A program made the position numbers and the translations under genes. Below the pieces are notes generated by a model that saw only the letters and a program-made list of their open reading frames with translations, ran no database searches and had not been told where the DNA came from. From Halobacillus yeomjeoni (GTDB lineage Bacteria; Bacillota; Bacilli; Bacillales; Halobacillaceae), in the NCBI RefSeq assembly GCF_020171525.1, contig NZ_JAIVAI010000006.1, positions 62,001-126,000 of the forward strand: DNA of 64,000 nucleotides, in the 5' to 3' direction. How positions within the stretch are numbered: position 1 is the first letter of the stretch; the number at the start of each line of letters is the position of its first letter. Shown piece after piece: positions 18,158-25,929 of the stretch.

Positions 18158-18899
18158 CTCTCATACTTGAAACATTAGACTTTTTTTCTGATCGACCGCG
18201 TGTCGGTTTGATGTCCTCCGTAGAAATCGTGGATACGACACCCATAATCGGAAGACCAAGGGATTTTTCAATATCTTCTTCAGTTTTGATGGTGTTATCC
18301 AGATACTCCAGTAAGAATGCCAAACCTACTCCTACCATCAATCCTACGACAAGCGCAATAGCGATATTCAATGCCGGCTTGGGACTTACCGGTGATGGGT
18401 CAGCTGCAACAACAGCTTCGGTCAGGATGTTGACATTATCCACATTCATCAACTGCGGGATTTCTTCTTTGAATACTTTAACGGTTCTGTTTGCGATTGC
18501 AACCGCTTGTGTCGGGTCTTCATCAGTTACGACAACGTTAACGACCTGTGATTGATTCGCATTGGAAACTTGGATTTTATTGGCGAGACTCGTTGCGGTC
18601 ATGTTCAACTCCAAGTCTTCAATGACTTGATCTAAAATGCGAGGACTTTTTATAATAATGTTATATGTATTGATCAATTCGACGTTCGTTCGGATGTCGT
18701 TGATATCATAAGGCGTATTCTGCGACTGACTCTCTGACTGGTTGACTATGAATTGTGAAGAAGTTTGATACGTTGGCGTCAGGACAAAAAATGTAATGAG
18801 TGCACTAAGTACGGCTGCCCCTGCTGCCAAACTGATAATCAAGAGGATACGTTTTTTCAGCACCTCAAAAATTTCCTTCAATGAAATTGTTTCTTCCAT
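18138..18899 (-). CDS. capA: CapA/YveK-type chain-length regulator and kinase activator
   Basis: Membrane protein with two helices (LILLIISLAAGAAVLSALITFFVL-type near residues 18-42, and one near 175-200, PALNIAIALVVGLMVGVGLAFLLEYLD) around an extracellular Wzz domain. The cytoplasmic tail after the second helix (residues 200-253) should activate the CapB-like kinase. The N-terminal segment EETISLKEIFEVLKKR is typical. It is the first gene of the minus-strand capsule locus; TTGGAGG precedes the ATG and an extended -10 promoter lies about 40 bases upstream. Confidence 0.93.
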   Translation of the reverse strand: MEETISLKEIFEVLKKRILLIISLAAGAAVLSALITFFVLTPTYQTSSQFIVNQSESQSQNTPYDINDIRTNVELINTYNIIIKSPRILDQVIEDLELNMTATSLANKIQVSNANQSQVVNVVVTDEDPTQAVAIANRTVKVFKEEIPQLMNVDNVNILTEAVVAADPSPVSPKPALNIAIALVVGLMVGVGLAFLLEYLDNTIKTEEDIEKSLGLPIMGVVSTISTEDIKPTRGRSEKKSNVSSMRGESVGT

Positions 18900-18941
18900 T
18901 CGTGAACCTCCAATGTTAGTAGAAATAAAACAGACGTTAGT

Positions 18942-18950
18942 AGTATATCA
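18942..18950 (-). promoter_or_regulatory. Extended -10 promoter element of the capsule operon
   Basis: On the minus strand TGATATACT fits an extended -10 (TGn plus TATACT) of a vegetative promoter; the -35 region is poor, which fits the extended form. Transcription would begin near 18935, leaving a leader of about 35 bases with the TTGGAGG site. Inferred from position and motif only. Confidence 0.5.
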
Positions 18951-19016
18951 TACAATAGTCGTTTATTAGTGTTAAAATTTGAAAAATATCACATTTACAA
19001 CAAAAATTAATATTTT

Positions 19017-19023
19017 TTCGACA
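19017..19023 (-). promoter_or_regulatory. Possible Spo0A box between capsule operon and divergent gene
   Basis: TTCGACA on the plus strand is the complement of the 0A-box core TGTCGAA. It sits about 80 bases upstream of the inferred capsule transcription start and 30 bases upstream of a TATAAT for the divergent gene. A 7-base match occurs often by chance, so only the location makes it notable. Confidence 0.3.
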
Positions 19024-19049
19024 GGAACTTACTTTTTTTGATTAACTTT

Positions 19050-19071
19050 CATGTATAATTTGATATACATG
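19050..19071 (+). promoter_or_regulatory. 22-bp palindrome covering a TATAAT hexamer
   Basis: CATGTATA, six bases, then TATACATG: perfect 8-base arms. The left arm contains most of a perfect TATAAT at 19054-19059, 42 bases before the start of the InlB-repeat gene. Another possible pairing is TTGATT at 19038 with GATATA at 19062. Either way a dimeric regulator bound here would cover the promoter of the divergent surface-protein gene. Confidence 0.45.
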
Positions 19072-19100
19072 AAATAAATTATTAGAAAGGATTTGTTCCT

Positions 19101-20993
19101 ATGAGAAAAAAGTCCTTATGGATTGTGATTGGTATATTAGCTTTCAGCATAGGTATTACTGCATTCTTCATAGTTGAAACGAAAGCATTTGCGGATGACT
19201 TGGAAAAAGCCCGAACTGCCTATGAAAAGGAAAACTATGAAACAAGTATACAACTATTAGAAAGTGTGGTAGAAAAAGAGCCGAAAAACACCGAAGCACG
19301 CCTGCTGTTGGCAGACTCCTACCTTAAAACTCAAAAGTTCGATCGTGCGGAAACACTATTAGAAGACGGCATCAAACTCACCCCAGAAGAACCGAAGTTT
19401 TATACATACCTCGCAGACCTCTACCTACATAATAAACAGGTTACAGATGCATTAGAAATACTCGACAAAGGAAAAACGTTCAACAACCATAAGTCGATAC
19501 AGAAAGCGTATAATCGATTGATTTCACAAATTACGATACACACCCCTCGCACACTCGTCCAAAAAGGTTTTACAAGAACTGTCGAGCTTCAATGGAAAGG
19601 AGAAGAAGATGCAGTTATATCCTTGGACGCCGAGTGGTCCTCCCACAACACTGAAGTTGGTAAGGTTAAGGCGTCTTCAAATCAGGTTGCTGTCTTCAAA
19701 GCGATTGAACCCGGAACTGCAACCATTCAAGCAGATTGGCAATCGTTGACTTGGGATTTTGAAATGAAAGTAGACGAGCAAGTGTTAAAAGAAATGACCC
19801 TGGAGCAAGAAGAAATTGACACCTTGCCGGTTGGAGAAATCTTAGAACTATCGGTGACAGGGGTTGATGAAGCAGGAGAACCTTTTGACTTCTCTCCTGT
19901 CTGGTCCTCTGAAAAAGAACGGATTGAATTTGATGAAGACAAAGGAAAATCTGTGACCATTGAAGGAATAAAGGAAGGAAAAGAGACTATAAAAGTAAAA
20001 TATAAAGATCAGGAATTATCGATTCCTATAAACATCGTCGTAGAAGCATCTACTTTCTCTATAGACTCAAGCCATGAAGGTGAAGGGGCGGTTTGGATTA
20101 ACCCAAATGAAGAGGAGTATTCAGAAGGTGATACTGTTACTATAGAAGCTAAATCTTCTGAAGGATGGGAATTCATCCATTGGGAAGGCGACCTGTCTGG
20201 TGCACCGAACCCTGCTACAGTAACCATAGAAGAGGACTTAGCTTTCAAAGCAATCTTTGAGCAGAAATCCTACAAACTCCGGTTATCGACACGAGGGAAT
20301 GGCCGAATCATTCGCGACTCCCTAGCCAGCACCTATCCATATAATGAAAAAGTAAGCTTAAGAGCACGCCCGGATGATGGATGGAAATTTGCAGGATGGA
20401 AAGGATCAGTTACAAGCAGGTCTTCCGAAGTGACTGTAATCATGGATGAAGATCAAACGTTACAAGCCGTTTTTGAAAAAGTAGAGCGGGATTCGAATGA
20501 AGGCGATGAAGAAAACGAGGAACCAGTTCCTCCCGAGCCTGAATCCTACTCCCTGAATGTAAATGTATCCGGCGAAGGTTCCGTCCAAAAATCAAAATCC
20601 GGCAGCCGCTTCTCTGAAGGAAGTAAAGTACAGCTGACAGCCTCTCCAAAAGAAGGCTGGGTCTTCACCGGGTGGTCTGGGAGTTCAAGCAGTTCTTCCA
20701 GTTCCATCACTCTGACAATGAATGCAAATAAGAATGTCACCGCCAATTTTAAGAAAGAACCTGAACCAGAAAAACGCTACTCCTTGTCGACATCTGTCAT
20801 AGGTCAGGGGTACATCAACACTTCAGCTACCACAGTCGTAGAAGGTGAAGCCATCGTCGTTACGGCATTACCGGCAGATGGATGGGAATTTGTAGAGTGG
20901 CGCGGTGCATTGTCAGGAAGTTCGGCATTATCTTCTGTCAACATGAATGAAAACAAATCCATCGTTGCTGTCTTTGAACAGATCCCTGAATAA
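19101..20993 (+). CDS. Secreted or anchored protein with TPR, Ig-like and four InlB-type repeats
   Basis: Surface protein of 630 residues, probably for binding or wall/matrix interaction; exact function unknown. Residues 1-30 are a signal peptide or membrane anchor (KKSLWIVIGILAFSIGITAFFIVETKAFA). Residues 33-140 form TPR units (AYEKENYETSIQLLESVVEKEPKNTEARLLLADSYL). About 150-320 look like Ig-like/bacterial Big domains. About 320-628 contain four repeats of roughly 70-80 residues with the signature of divergent InlB B-repeats (EGxxVxLxAxPxxGWxFxxWxG ... NKxVTAxF). No LPXTG, SLH or choline-binding anchor was seen. The ATG follows AGAAAGGA by 9 bases. The gene is divergent from the capsule operon and convergent with an LCP gene. 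Confidence 0.82.
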   Translation: MRKKSLWIVIGILAFSIGITAFFIVETKAFADDLEKARTAYEKENYETSIQLLESVVEKEPKNTEARLLLADSYLKTQKFDRAETLLEDGIKLTPEEPKFYTYLADLYLHNKQVTDALEILDKGKTFNNHKSIQKAYNRLISQITIHTPRTLVQKGFTRTVELQWKGEEDAVISLDAEWSSHNTEVGKVKASSNQVAVFKAIEPGTATIQADWQSLTWDFEMKVDEQVLKEMTLEQEEIDTLPVGEILELSVTGVDEAGEPFDFSPVWSSEKERIEFDEDKGKSVTIEGIKEGKETIKVKYKDQELSIPINIVVEASTFSIDSSHEGEGAVWINPNEEEYSEGDTVTIEAKSSEGWEFIHWEGDLSGAPNPATVTIEEDLAFKAIFEQKSYKLRLSTRGNGRIIRDSLASTYPYNEKVSLRARPDDGWKFAGWKGSVTSRSSEVTVIMDEDQTLQAVFEKVERDSNEGDEENEEPVPPEPESYSLNVNVSGEGSVQKSKSGSRFSEGSKVQLTASPKEGWVFTGWSGSSSSSSSSITLTMNANKNVTANFKKEPEPEKRYSLSTSVIGQGYINTSATTVVEGEAIVVTALPADGWEFVEWRGALSGSSALSSVNMNENKSIVAVFEQIPE

Positions 20994-21003
20994 TTAAGAT
21001 GAC

Positions 21004-21036
21004 AAAATCCCTCCTGAGTCAGGAGGGATTTTATTT
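21004..21036. terminator. Bidirectional terminator between InlB-repeat gene and LCP gene
   Basis: Perfect 14-base arms (AAAATCCCTCCTGA and its complement) around one base at 21004-21032, with A and T runs on both sides, so it can end both convergent transcripts. Confidence 0.92.
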
Positions 21037-21971
21037 TAGGATTGATATTCTTTTATCTTCGATTGTACCTTTTGAACTTCCTGTTCAGGGACTTGTAGAT
21101 AGTAGATTCCGTCAATTTTGGTTCCTCTACCTGTCATTTGATAGGTCGTCATGTTTTTTCGTGCATCACGATAATTCATCAATAAATCTTTCATTACCAT
21201 GAAGTCCATATTTGTACTCACGTTGTTTCCTAGCGCATCCATGACATCCCCGATTTTATTTACTGCCCCTACTTGTGCTCCAGAATCGATCACTCCTTGA
21301 ATGACCAATCGCTGACGTTCATTTCTCCCTAAATCCCCTCTTGGATCCTGATATCTCATCCGTACATAACCAAGGGCTTTTTCTCCATCCATTTGTAATG
21401 ATCCTTTAGGGAAGGTATAACTTCCATCCCGCCAGGAAATAGGGTTGTTAATGGAAATTCCACCGACTGCATCGACCAGATCGGCTAATCCCTGCATGTT
21501 GACTTTCACATAATAATCCAACTCAATATCAAGGAAATTTTCCACTGTATTGATAGTCATATCCGCTCCGCCAAAAGCATAAGAGTGATTGATTTTATCC
21601 ATGATCCCTGATTCAGGAGCATCGCCGACTAATTTAGTACGGGTATCACGTGGGATACTGACTATCTGGCTGCGGTTATCGCCTGGGTCGAGCGTCATGA
21701 CCATCAAGGCATCAGAGCGTCCGGAGTCGTATGTCCTTTCGTCCACGCCCATCAATAAGATGTTCAAAGGTTCTTGTTCTTTCACTTTCTTCTTCGTCAC
21801 TTCATGATCTATCGAAGCGACTTCTTCATGCATTTCTTTATCTACTGTATTTTTGGCACCACTGTAAACCGTATATGCATATGCACCGGTTCCTAAAGCA
21901 AGAAGCGCTATGATAATCAGTGGAATCTTCCACCATTTCTTTTTCTTTATATGTTGATTGGATCGGTTCAT
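21036..21971 (-). CDS. LytR-CpsA-Psr (LCP) family wall glycopolymer ligase
   Basis: Membrane enzyme that moves undecaprenyl-linked teichoic acid or capsule chains to peptidoglycan on the outer face. A short cytoplasmic N terminus rich in Lys precedes one helix (WWKIPLIIIALLALGTGAYAYTVY) and the extracellular LCP domain. Motifs seen are NILLMGVDERTYDSGRSDALMVMTL, SIPRDTRTKL, HSYAFGGADMTINTVENFL, VDAVGGI and DPRGDLGRNERQRLVI, which hold the Asp and Arg residues that bind the polyprenyl diphosphate. The ATG at 21971 is chosen since TTGGAG lies 8 bases before it. Next to capsule, CsaB and TagO systems, it may attach any of these polymers. Confidence 0.93.
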   Translation of the reverse strand: MNRSNQHIKKKKWWKIPLIIIALLALGTGAYAYTVYSGAKNTVDKEMHEEVASIDHEVTKKKVKEQEPLNILLMGVDERTYDSGRSDALMVMTLDPGDNRSQIVSIPRDTRTKLVGDAPESGIMDKINHSYAFGGADMTINTVENFLDIELDYYVKVNMQGLADLVDAVGGISINNPISWRDGSYTFPKGSLQMDGEKALGYVRMRYQDPRGDLGRNERQRLVIQGVIDSGAQVGAVNKIGDVMDALGNNVSTNMDFMVMKDLLMNYRDARKNMTTYQMTGRGTKIDGIYYLQVPEQEVQKVQSKIKEYQS

Positions 21972-22074
21972 TGATTTCACTCCAAGTTAACTATAAAATT
22001 AACAAACTTTTATTATTATAACTTTAAAAGTTGAATAGAACAATGTCGTACTTTCATAGGTGTTGTGCGCAAAG

Positions 22075-22103
22075 TTGATACCAAGCGGAAACCATGACAA
22101 AAT
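22075..22103 (+). promoter_or_regulatory. Candidate SigA promoter of the cyclase-family gene
   Basis: TTGATA (22075-22080), 17-base spacer, CAAAAT (22098-22103), about 50 bases before the start codon. Five of six and four of six consensus bases with ideal spacing. Confidence 0.4.
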
Positions 22104-22154
22104 AAAAGAGGACATACGAACAATAAAATCCATGAAAGATAGGTGAATGACTAC

Positions 22155-22769
22155 ATGAAAATGATTGATGTAACTGCACCGGTATACGAAGGTATGCCTG
22201 TATACAAAAACAAGCCAGAAAAACAGCCGAAAGTACAAACCAACACCAACGGTCACGTAACGGAGTCCCGTCTGGAGATGGATGTTCATACCGGAACTCA
22301 TATCGATTCTCCGCTTCATATGATCAATGATGGAGAAACATTCGAAACAATCTCGATGGACCGTTTGGTTGGAGATGCGAAAGTATTTGACCTGACTCAC
22401 GTTAAAGACGGAATCGGTAAAGACGACCTTGAAGACTTGAACATTGATGAAGGGGACTTCGTACTCTTCAAAACGAAAAACTCCTTTGATGATGAATTCA
22501 ACTTTGAATTCATCTTCCTGAAAGAAGATGGAGCTGAGTACCTGGCAGAGAAGAAAATCCGTGGCGTGGGCATCGACGCTCTTGGGATCGAGCGCAGCCA
22601 GCCGAACCACCCGACTCATAAGACGTTGTTTGGAGCAGATATCATCGTCATCGAAGGTCTGCGCCTGAAAGATGTGGAGTCGAAAAGCTATCATATGGTC
22701 GCTGCTCCATTGAAGCTGATGGGCACAGATGCTTCGCCTGCACGTGTCCTGCTTTTTGAAAATTCATAA
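22155..22769 (+). CDS. Cyclase-family metal-dependent hydrolase (kynurenine formamidase-like)
   Basis: Member of the PF04199 fold, whose best known activity is hydrolysis of N-formylkynurenine; the true substrate here is unknown. The signature HTGTHIDSPLHMI near residue 50 provides His and Asp metal ligands, and IDVTAPVYEGMPVY at the N terminus and VGIDALGIERSQ...HKTLFGADIIVIEGL later are typical. No tryptophan catabolic gene lies nearby, so kynurenine use is not supported by context. The ATG at 22155 is preferred over GTG 22143: AGGTGA lies 8 bases before it. Confidence 0.88.
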   Translation: MKMIDVTAPVYEGMPVYKNKPEKQPKVQTNTNGHVTESRLEMDVHTGTHIDSPLHMINDGETFETISMDRLVGDAKVFDLTHVKDGIGKDDLEDLNIDEGDFVLFKTKNSFDDEFNFEFIFLKEDGAEYLAEKKIRGVGIDALGIERSQPNHPTHKTLFGADIIVIEGLRLKDVESKSYHMVAAPLKLMGTDASPARVLLFENS

Positions 22770-22773
22770 ATAG

Positions 22774-22812
22774 AAAAAAGCTACTGACTTTAAAGTCAGT
22801 AGCTTTTTTTTA
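22774..22812. terminator. Bidirectional terminator between cyclase-family gene and zwf
   Basis: A 24-base perfect palindrome at 22780-22803 flanked by A and T runs, serving both convergent genes. Confidence 0.94.
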
Positions 22813-24327
22813 TTATACGTACCACCATTTATGACCGTCTTCCTTCAACAGCTGATGAGCTGCTTCCGGTCCGTCCGAGCCTGCGGGATATTTGTAAAGC
22901 GGCAAGCCGTCTTTTTCAAATTCATCCAACAATGGCTGCACCCATTTCCAGGAAAGCTCGACTTCTTTCCAGTGGGCAAAGAAAGTTTCATTTCCCTGCA
23001 TCGCATCATGAAGAAGTAATTCATACGCTTCCGGCTGGGTCGCGGAAACATTGGAAAATGTGATGTATTCCGGTTCGAATTTCTCTTCGGATTGGTTCTT
23101 GATGTTGATTTTCAAAGTCATGCTTTCATTCGGATTGATTTCGATGATTAGAAGGTTCGGTTCGATGCCATCGTCTTTCAATGCTTCCTCATCTCCATCA
23201 CACTTGAACTCAACCACGATTCGCGTGGACTTCTTCTTCATCCTCTTTCCGGTACGGATATAGAATGGAATACCTTTCCAGTTTTCATTATCGATTTCAA
23301 GACGAGCAGCGAAGAAAGTATCGTTGTTGGAGTCTTCTGCGACACCAGCTTCCTCAAGATATGCAGGTACTGCCTGCCCTTCAATTTGGCCGGCCGCATA
23401 TTGCCCGCGGACGACATTCTCTTCCATATTCTCTTTCGTAATCGGCTTGAGTGATTCCATAATGCCGCGTTTTTCTGCTTCAATTTCAGCCGTGCTCATT
23501 TTGTCCGGGTTATAGAGGGCCGTCATCATCACTAGCTGAAGCAGGTGGTTCTGCACCATATCACGGATTGCTCCTGCTTGATCGTAATAAGCGGCGCGTG
23601 TACCGACTCCGACCGTTTCGCTTGCTGTAATTTGGACGTTTGAAATCTGATCATGATCAAGCAAAGCTTTCAACATCGGGTTGGCGTGGACAAGGGATTC
23701 CAATTTTTGAACCATCGGTTTACCCAGGTAGTGATCGATTCGGAAAATTTCATCCTCTGTGAACACTTCTTTCAGCTTCTTGTTCAAATCCTGCGCTGTC
23801 TCCAAGTCACTTCCGAATGGTTTTTCAACCATCAGACGCTTCCAACCTGCATTGCTGCTGATTCCACTCTCATGAAGTCCTTCTGTAATGGTTTTGATCA
23901 AGGTTGGAGCCACAGATAAATAGAAGAGACGGTTGTCCGGTATGTCCAGTTCATTTTCCCGGTCCTTTATGAATTGGTGAAGCTTATCATAGGATTCCGG
24001 CTTCGTCGCATCAAAGATGCAGTAGCGGAATTTTTCCAGAAATTCCTCTAAACCAGAAGGTTCAACTTCTCGACGTGAAAAGGATTCCAGAGCCTCTTTG
24101 ATGACCGATTGAAGTTTAGAGTCTGTGTATTCTCTTCTCCCTAATCCTACGACAGATATTTTTTCAGGCATTCTTCCTTCTCTATATAGGTTGTAAAGAG
24201 CAGGGTAGATTTTACGCTTGGCCAAATCCCCTGTCGCTCCAAACAACACGAACGTCATATTGTCCATGACGTTTTCGTCATTCGTCAAAGGATCATTGAC
24301 ATTGATATCCTTTTCATTACTATCCAT
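22813..24327 (-). CDS. zwf: Glucose-6-phosphate 1-dehydrogenase
   Basis: Oxidises glucose 6-phosphate with NADP, the first step of the oxidative pentose phosphate pathway, in the cytoplasm. Seen are the nucleotide-binding motif VLFGATGDLAKRKIYPALY near residue 28, the active-site motif RIDHYLGKPMVQ near residue 196, and AIRDMVQNHLLQLVMM typical of bacterial enzymes. Length 504 is normal, with an acidic N-terminal extension of about 25 residues. AGGAGG lies 11 bases before the ATG. It stands alone between two terminators or promoters and is a housekeeping gene inside a surface-oriented region. Confidence 0.97.
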   Translation of the reverse strand: MDSNEKDINVNDPLTNDENVMDNMTFVLFGATGDLAKRKIYPALYNLYREGRMPEKISVVGLGRREYTDSKLQSVIKEALESFSRREVEPSGLEEFLEKFRYCIFDATKPESYDKLHQFIKDRENELDIPDNRLFYLSVAPTLIKTITEGLHESGISSNAGWKRLMVEKPFGSDLETAQDLNKKLKEVFTEDEIFRIDHYLGKPMVQKLESLVHANPMLKALLDHDQISNVQITASETVGVGTRAAYYDQAGAIRDMVQNHLLQLVMMTALYNPDKMSTAEIEAEKRGIMESLKPITKENMEENVVRGQYAAGQIEGQAVPAYLEEAGVAEDSNNDTFFAARLEIDNENWKGIPFYIRTGKRMKKKSTRIVVEFKCDGDEEALKDDGIEPNLLIIEINPNESMTLKINIKNQSEEKFEPEYITFSNVSATQPEAYELLLHDAMQGNETFFAHWKEVELSWKWVQPLLDEFEKDGLPLYKYPAGSDGPEAAHQLLKEDGHKWWYV

Positions 24328-24703
24328 GTTTATATGTTCCTCCTGTTAGTTAACGATTACACCACTATCCAGTATAAGTGAATAATGATGGATATGTAAG
24401 TAAACATACTTTCCATTGTTCAAGTATTATGCCGATCTTAAACATGCACGAAAAGTCCAATTAAACTGAATTTTGTATGTACATTACATTAGTATAAGGG
24501 TTTCTCTTATGGTTGTAAAAAAAATCACAATGTGATAACGCTTTCTTTTTCCGTTATTCCACAAAGATTCTTTATACCCTTTCTAGCAATTGGTAAAACC
24601 TATGAAACTTAAATGTTACACAACTGTAAAATCATGACGAACTTTGTTGTGGTATTCTTGAACAAGGTTAAAAACGAAACATAAACAACAGGGGGATATT
24701 ACA
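24328..24703. other. Divergent regulatory region between zwf and NlpC/SLH gene
   Basis: No gene in these 376 bases. On the minus strand a TATACT (24371-24376) with CTTACA at 18 bases is a possible zwf promoter. On the plus strand the last 100 bases before the TTG start of the SLH gene are AT-rich without a clear promoter pair; a GGGGG ribosome site lies just before the start. Confidence 0.4.
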
Positions 24704-25711
24704 TTGTTAAAAAAAGTGACGACGGTTTTGGTTGCGTTTTCTATGGTTTTTGCGTTCTTTGCTCCTAAGTCCTTTGCAGCACAAAGCACGGCAGACAGAG
24801 TAATAGAATTGGCGTTCAAGTATTCGGATTCACCTTATGTTTACGGAGGAACTTCACCAAGCGGTTTTGACTGCTCAGGATATACACAATACATATTCAA
24901 TAAAGTAGGTATCGATTTACATCGTACATCCAGAGCACAATACAGCAACGGTCATGCTGTAAGTCGCTCTGAATTGCAAAAAGGAGATCTTTTGTTCTTC
25001 AACTATTATGATGGCGGATCCATCAGTCATGTTGGGATCTACATTGGAAATAACAAAATGATTTCTGCAGAAAATGAAAGAGACGACGTTACCGTGGCTT
25101 CTATTGCTCCTAACCGTTACTGGGGCGAACGTATGGTAGGTGCACGCCGTGTCATTAAAGAAGATGTACAAGCAGAATCCAAAGACGACTCTTTACCAGC
25201 AGGGCATTATCACGATGTTTCGAACGACTACTGGGCACAAAGTGAAATCGAATATATGAGTAAGCAAGGAATCATTAATGGTTATGATGGAGACTACTTC
25301 AAGCCATCAAACGACGTTACCCGTGGTGAAGTCGCTAAGATGATGACAGCTGCATTGGATCTTTCTCCATCTTCCAACAATCATTTCTCTGATGATAACG
25401 GCCACTGGGCTGAGAAATACATCAACGCTGTAGCAGACGCTGGATACATCACAGGTTACGAAAACGGCACATTCAAACCTGACCAGGCCATTACACGTGC
25501 AGAAATTTCAGCTTTATTCAAACGTTCATTCAACTTGCAGGGAGCAGAAGGAAACTTCAATGATGTTCCTCAAAACCACTGGGCGTACGATGAAGTCAGA
25601 GCACTTGTAGCGAACGATATCTCTACCGGCTATGACGGTAACGTCTTCAAGCCTTCTAAAGATACGACTCGTGCTGAGTTCACTGTATTCTTATACCGCG
25701 CAATCAACTAA
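24704..25711 (+). CDS. NlpC/P60 cell-wall endopeptidase with three SLH domains
   Basis: Exported peptidoglycan hydrolase likely to cut D-Glu-meso-DAP bonds in stem peptides while held on the wall polymer. Residues 1-25 are a signal peptide ending AKSFAA-like (PKSFAAQS). Residues 28-155 are NlpC/P60 with catalytic Cys57 in FDCSGY and His near 109 in SHVGIYIG. Residues about 165-335 contain three SLH repeats (FKPSNDVTRGEVAKMM, FKPDQAITRAEISALF, FKPSKDTTRAEFTVFLYRA). TTG at 24704 is the start; GGGGG lies 8 bases upstream. The first of six SLH genes here. Confidence 0.93.
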   Translation: MLKKVTTVLVAFSMVFAFFAPKSFAAQSTADRVIELAFKYSDSPYVYGGTSPSGFDCSGYTQYIFNKVGIDLHRTSRAQYSNGHAVSRSELQKGDLLFFNYYDGGSISHVGIYIGNNKMISAENERDDVTVASIAPNRYWGERMVGARRVIKEDVQAESKDDSLPAGHYHDVSNDYWAQSEIEYMSKQGIINGYDGDYFKPSNDVTRGEVAKMMTAALDLSPSSNNHFSDDNGHWAEKYINAVADAGYITGYENGTFKPDQAITRAEISALFKRSFNLQGAEGNFNDVPQNHWAYDEVRALVANDISTGYDGNVFKPSKDTTRAEFTVFLYRAIN

Positions 25712-25721
25712 ATGAATGATA

Positions 25722-25752
25722 AAGCCACTCTCATCTGAGAGTGGCTTTTTTG
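25722..25752 (+). terminator. Terminator of NlpC/SLH gene
   Basis: Stem with arms GCCACTCTCA and TGAGAGTGGC at 25724-25745 followed by TTTTTTGTTT. Confidence 0.93.
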
Positions 25753-25883
25753 TTTAATGACGCTATTATAATGAAGGAAAAATTTCAATGAGACAGCATT
25801 TATCTCCCAAGATGCTCCTTTAGGCGTGACACCCTCACCTCTTAGTAAACGAAAATATAGTCCAATACAAATTCAAATAAATT

Positions 25884-25918
25884 AAAAGCAGGTTCCAATT
25901 AGATTGGAACCTGCTTTT
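25884..25918 (-). terminator. Terminator of S8/SLH protease gene
   Basis: Perfect 16-base arms (starting AAAAGCAGG) around a three-base loop; it ends the minus-strand gene that stops at 25930 and could also act from the other side. Confidence 0.92.
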
Positions 25919-25929
25919 CTTCTATTCTA

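Noticed and set aside
21999-22694. 231-codon minus-strand frame opposite the cyclase-family gene
   Set aside because: It is antisense to a clear PF04199 protein, has no ribosome site and its residues show no family pattern.
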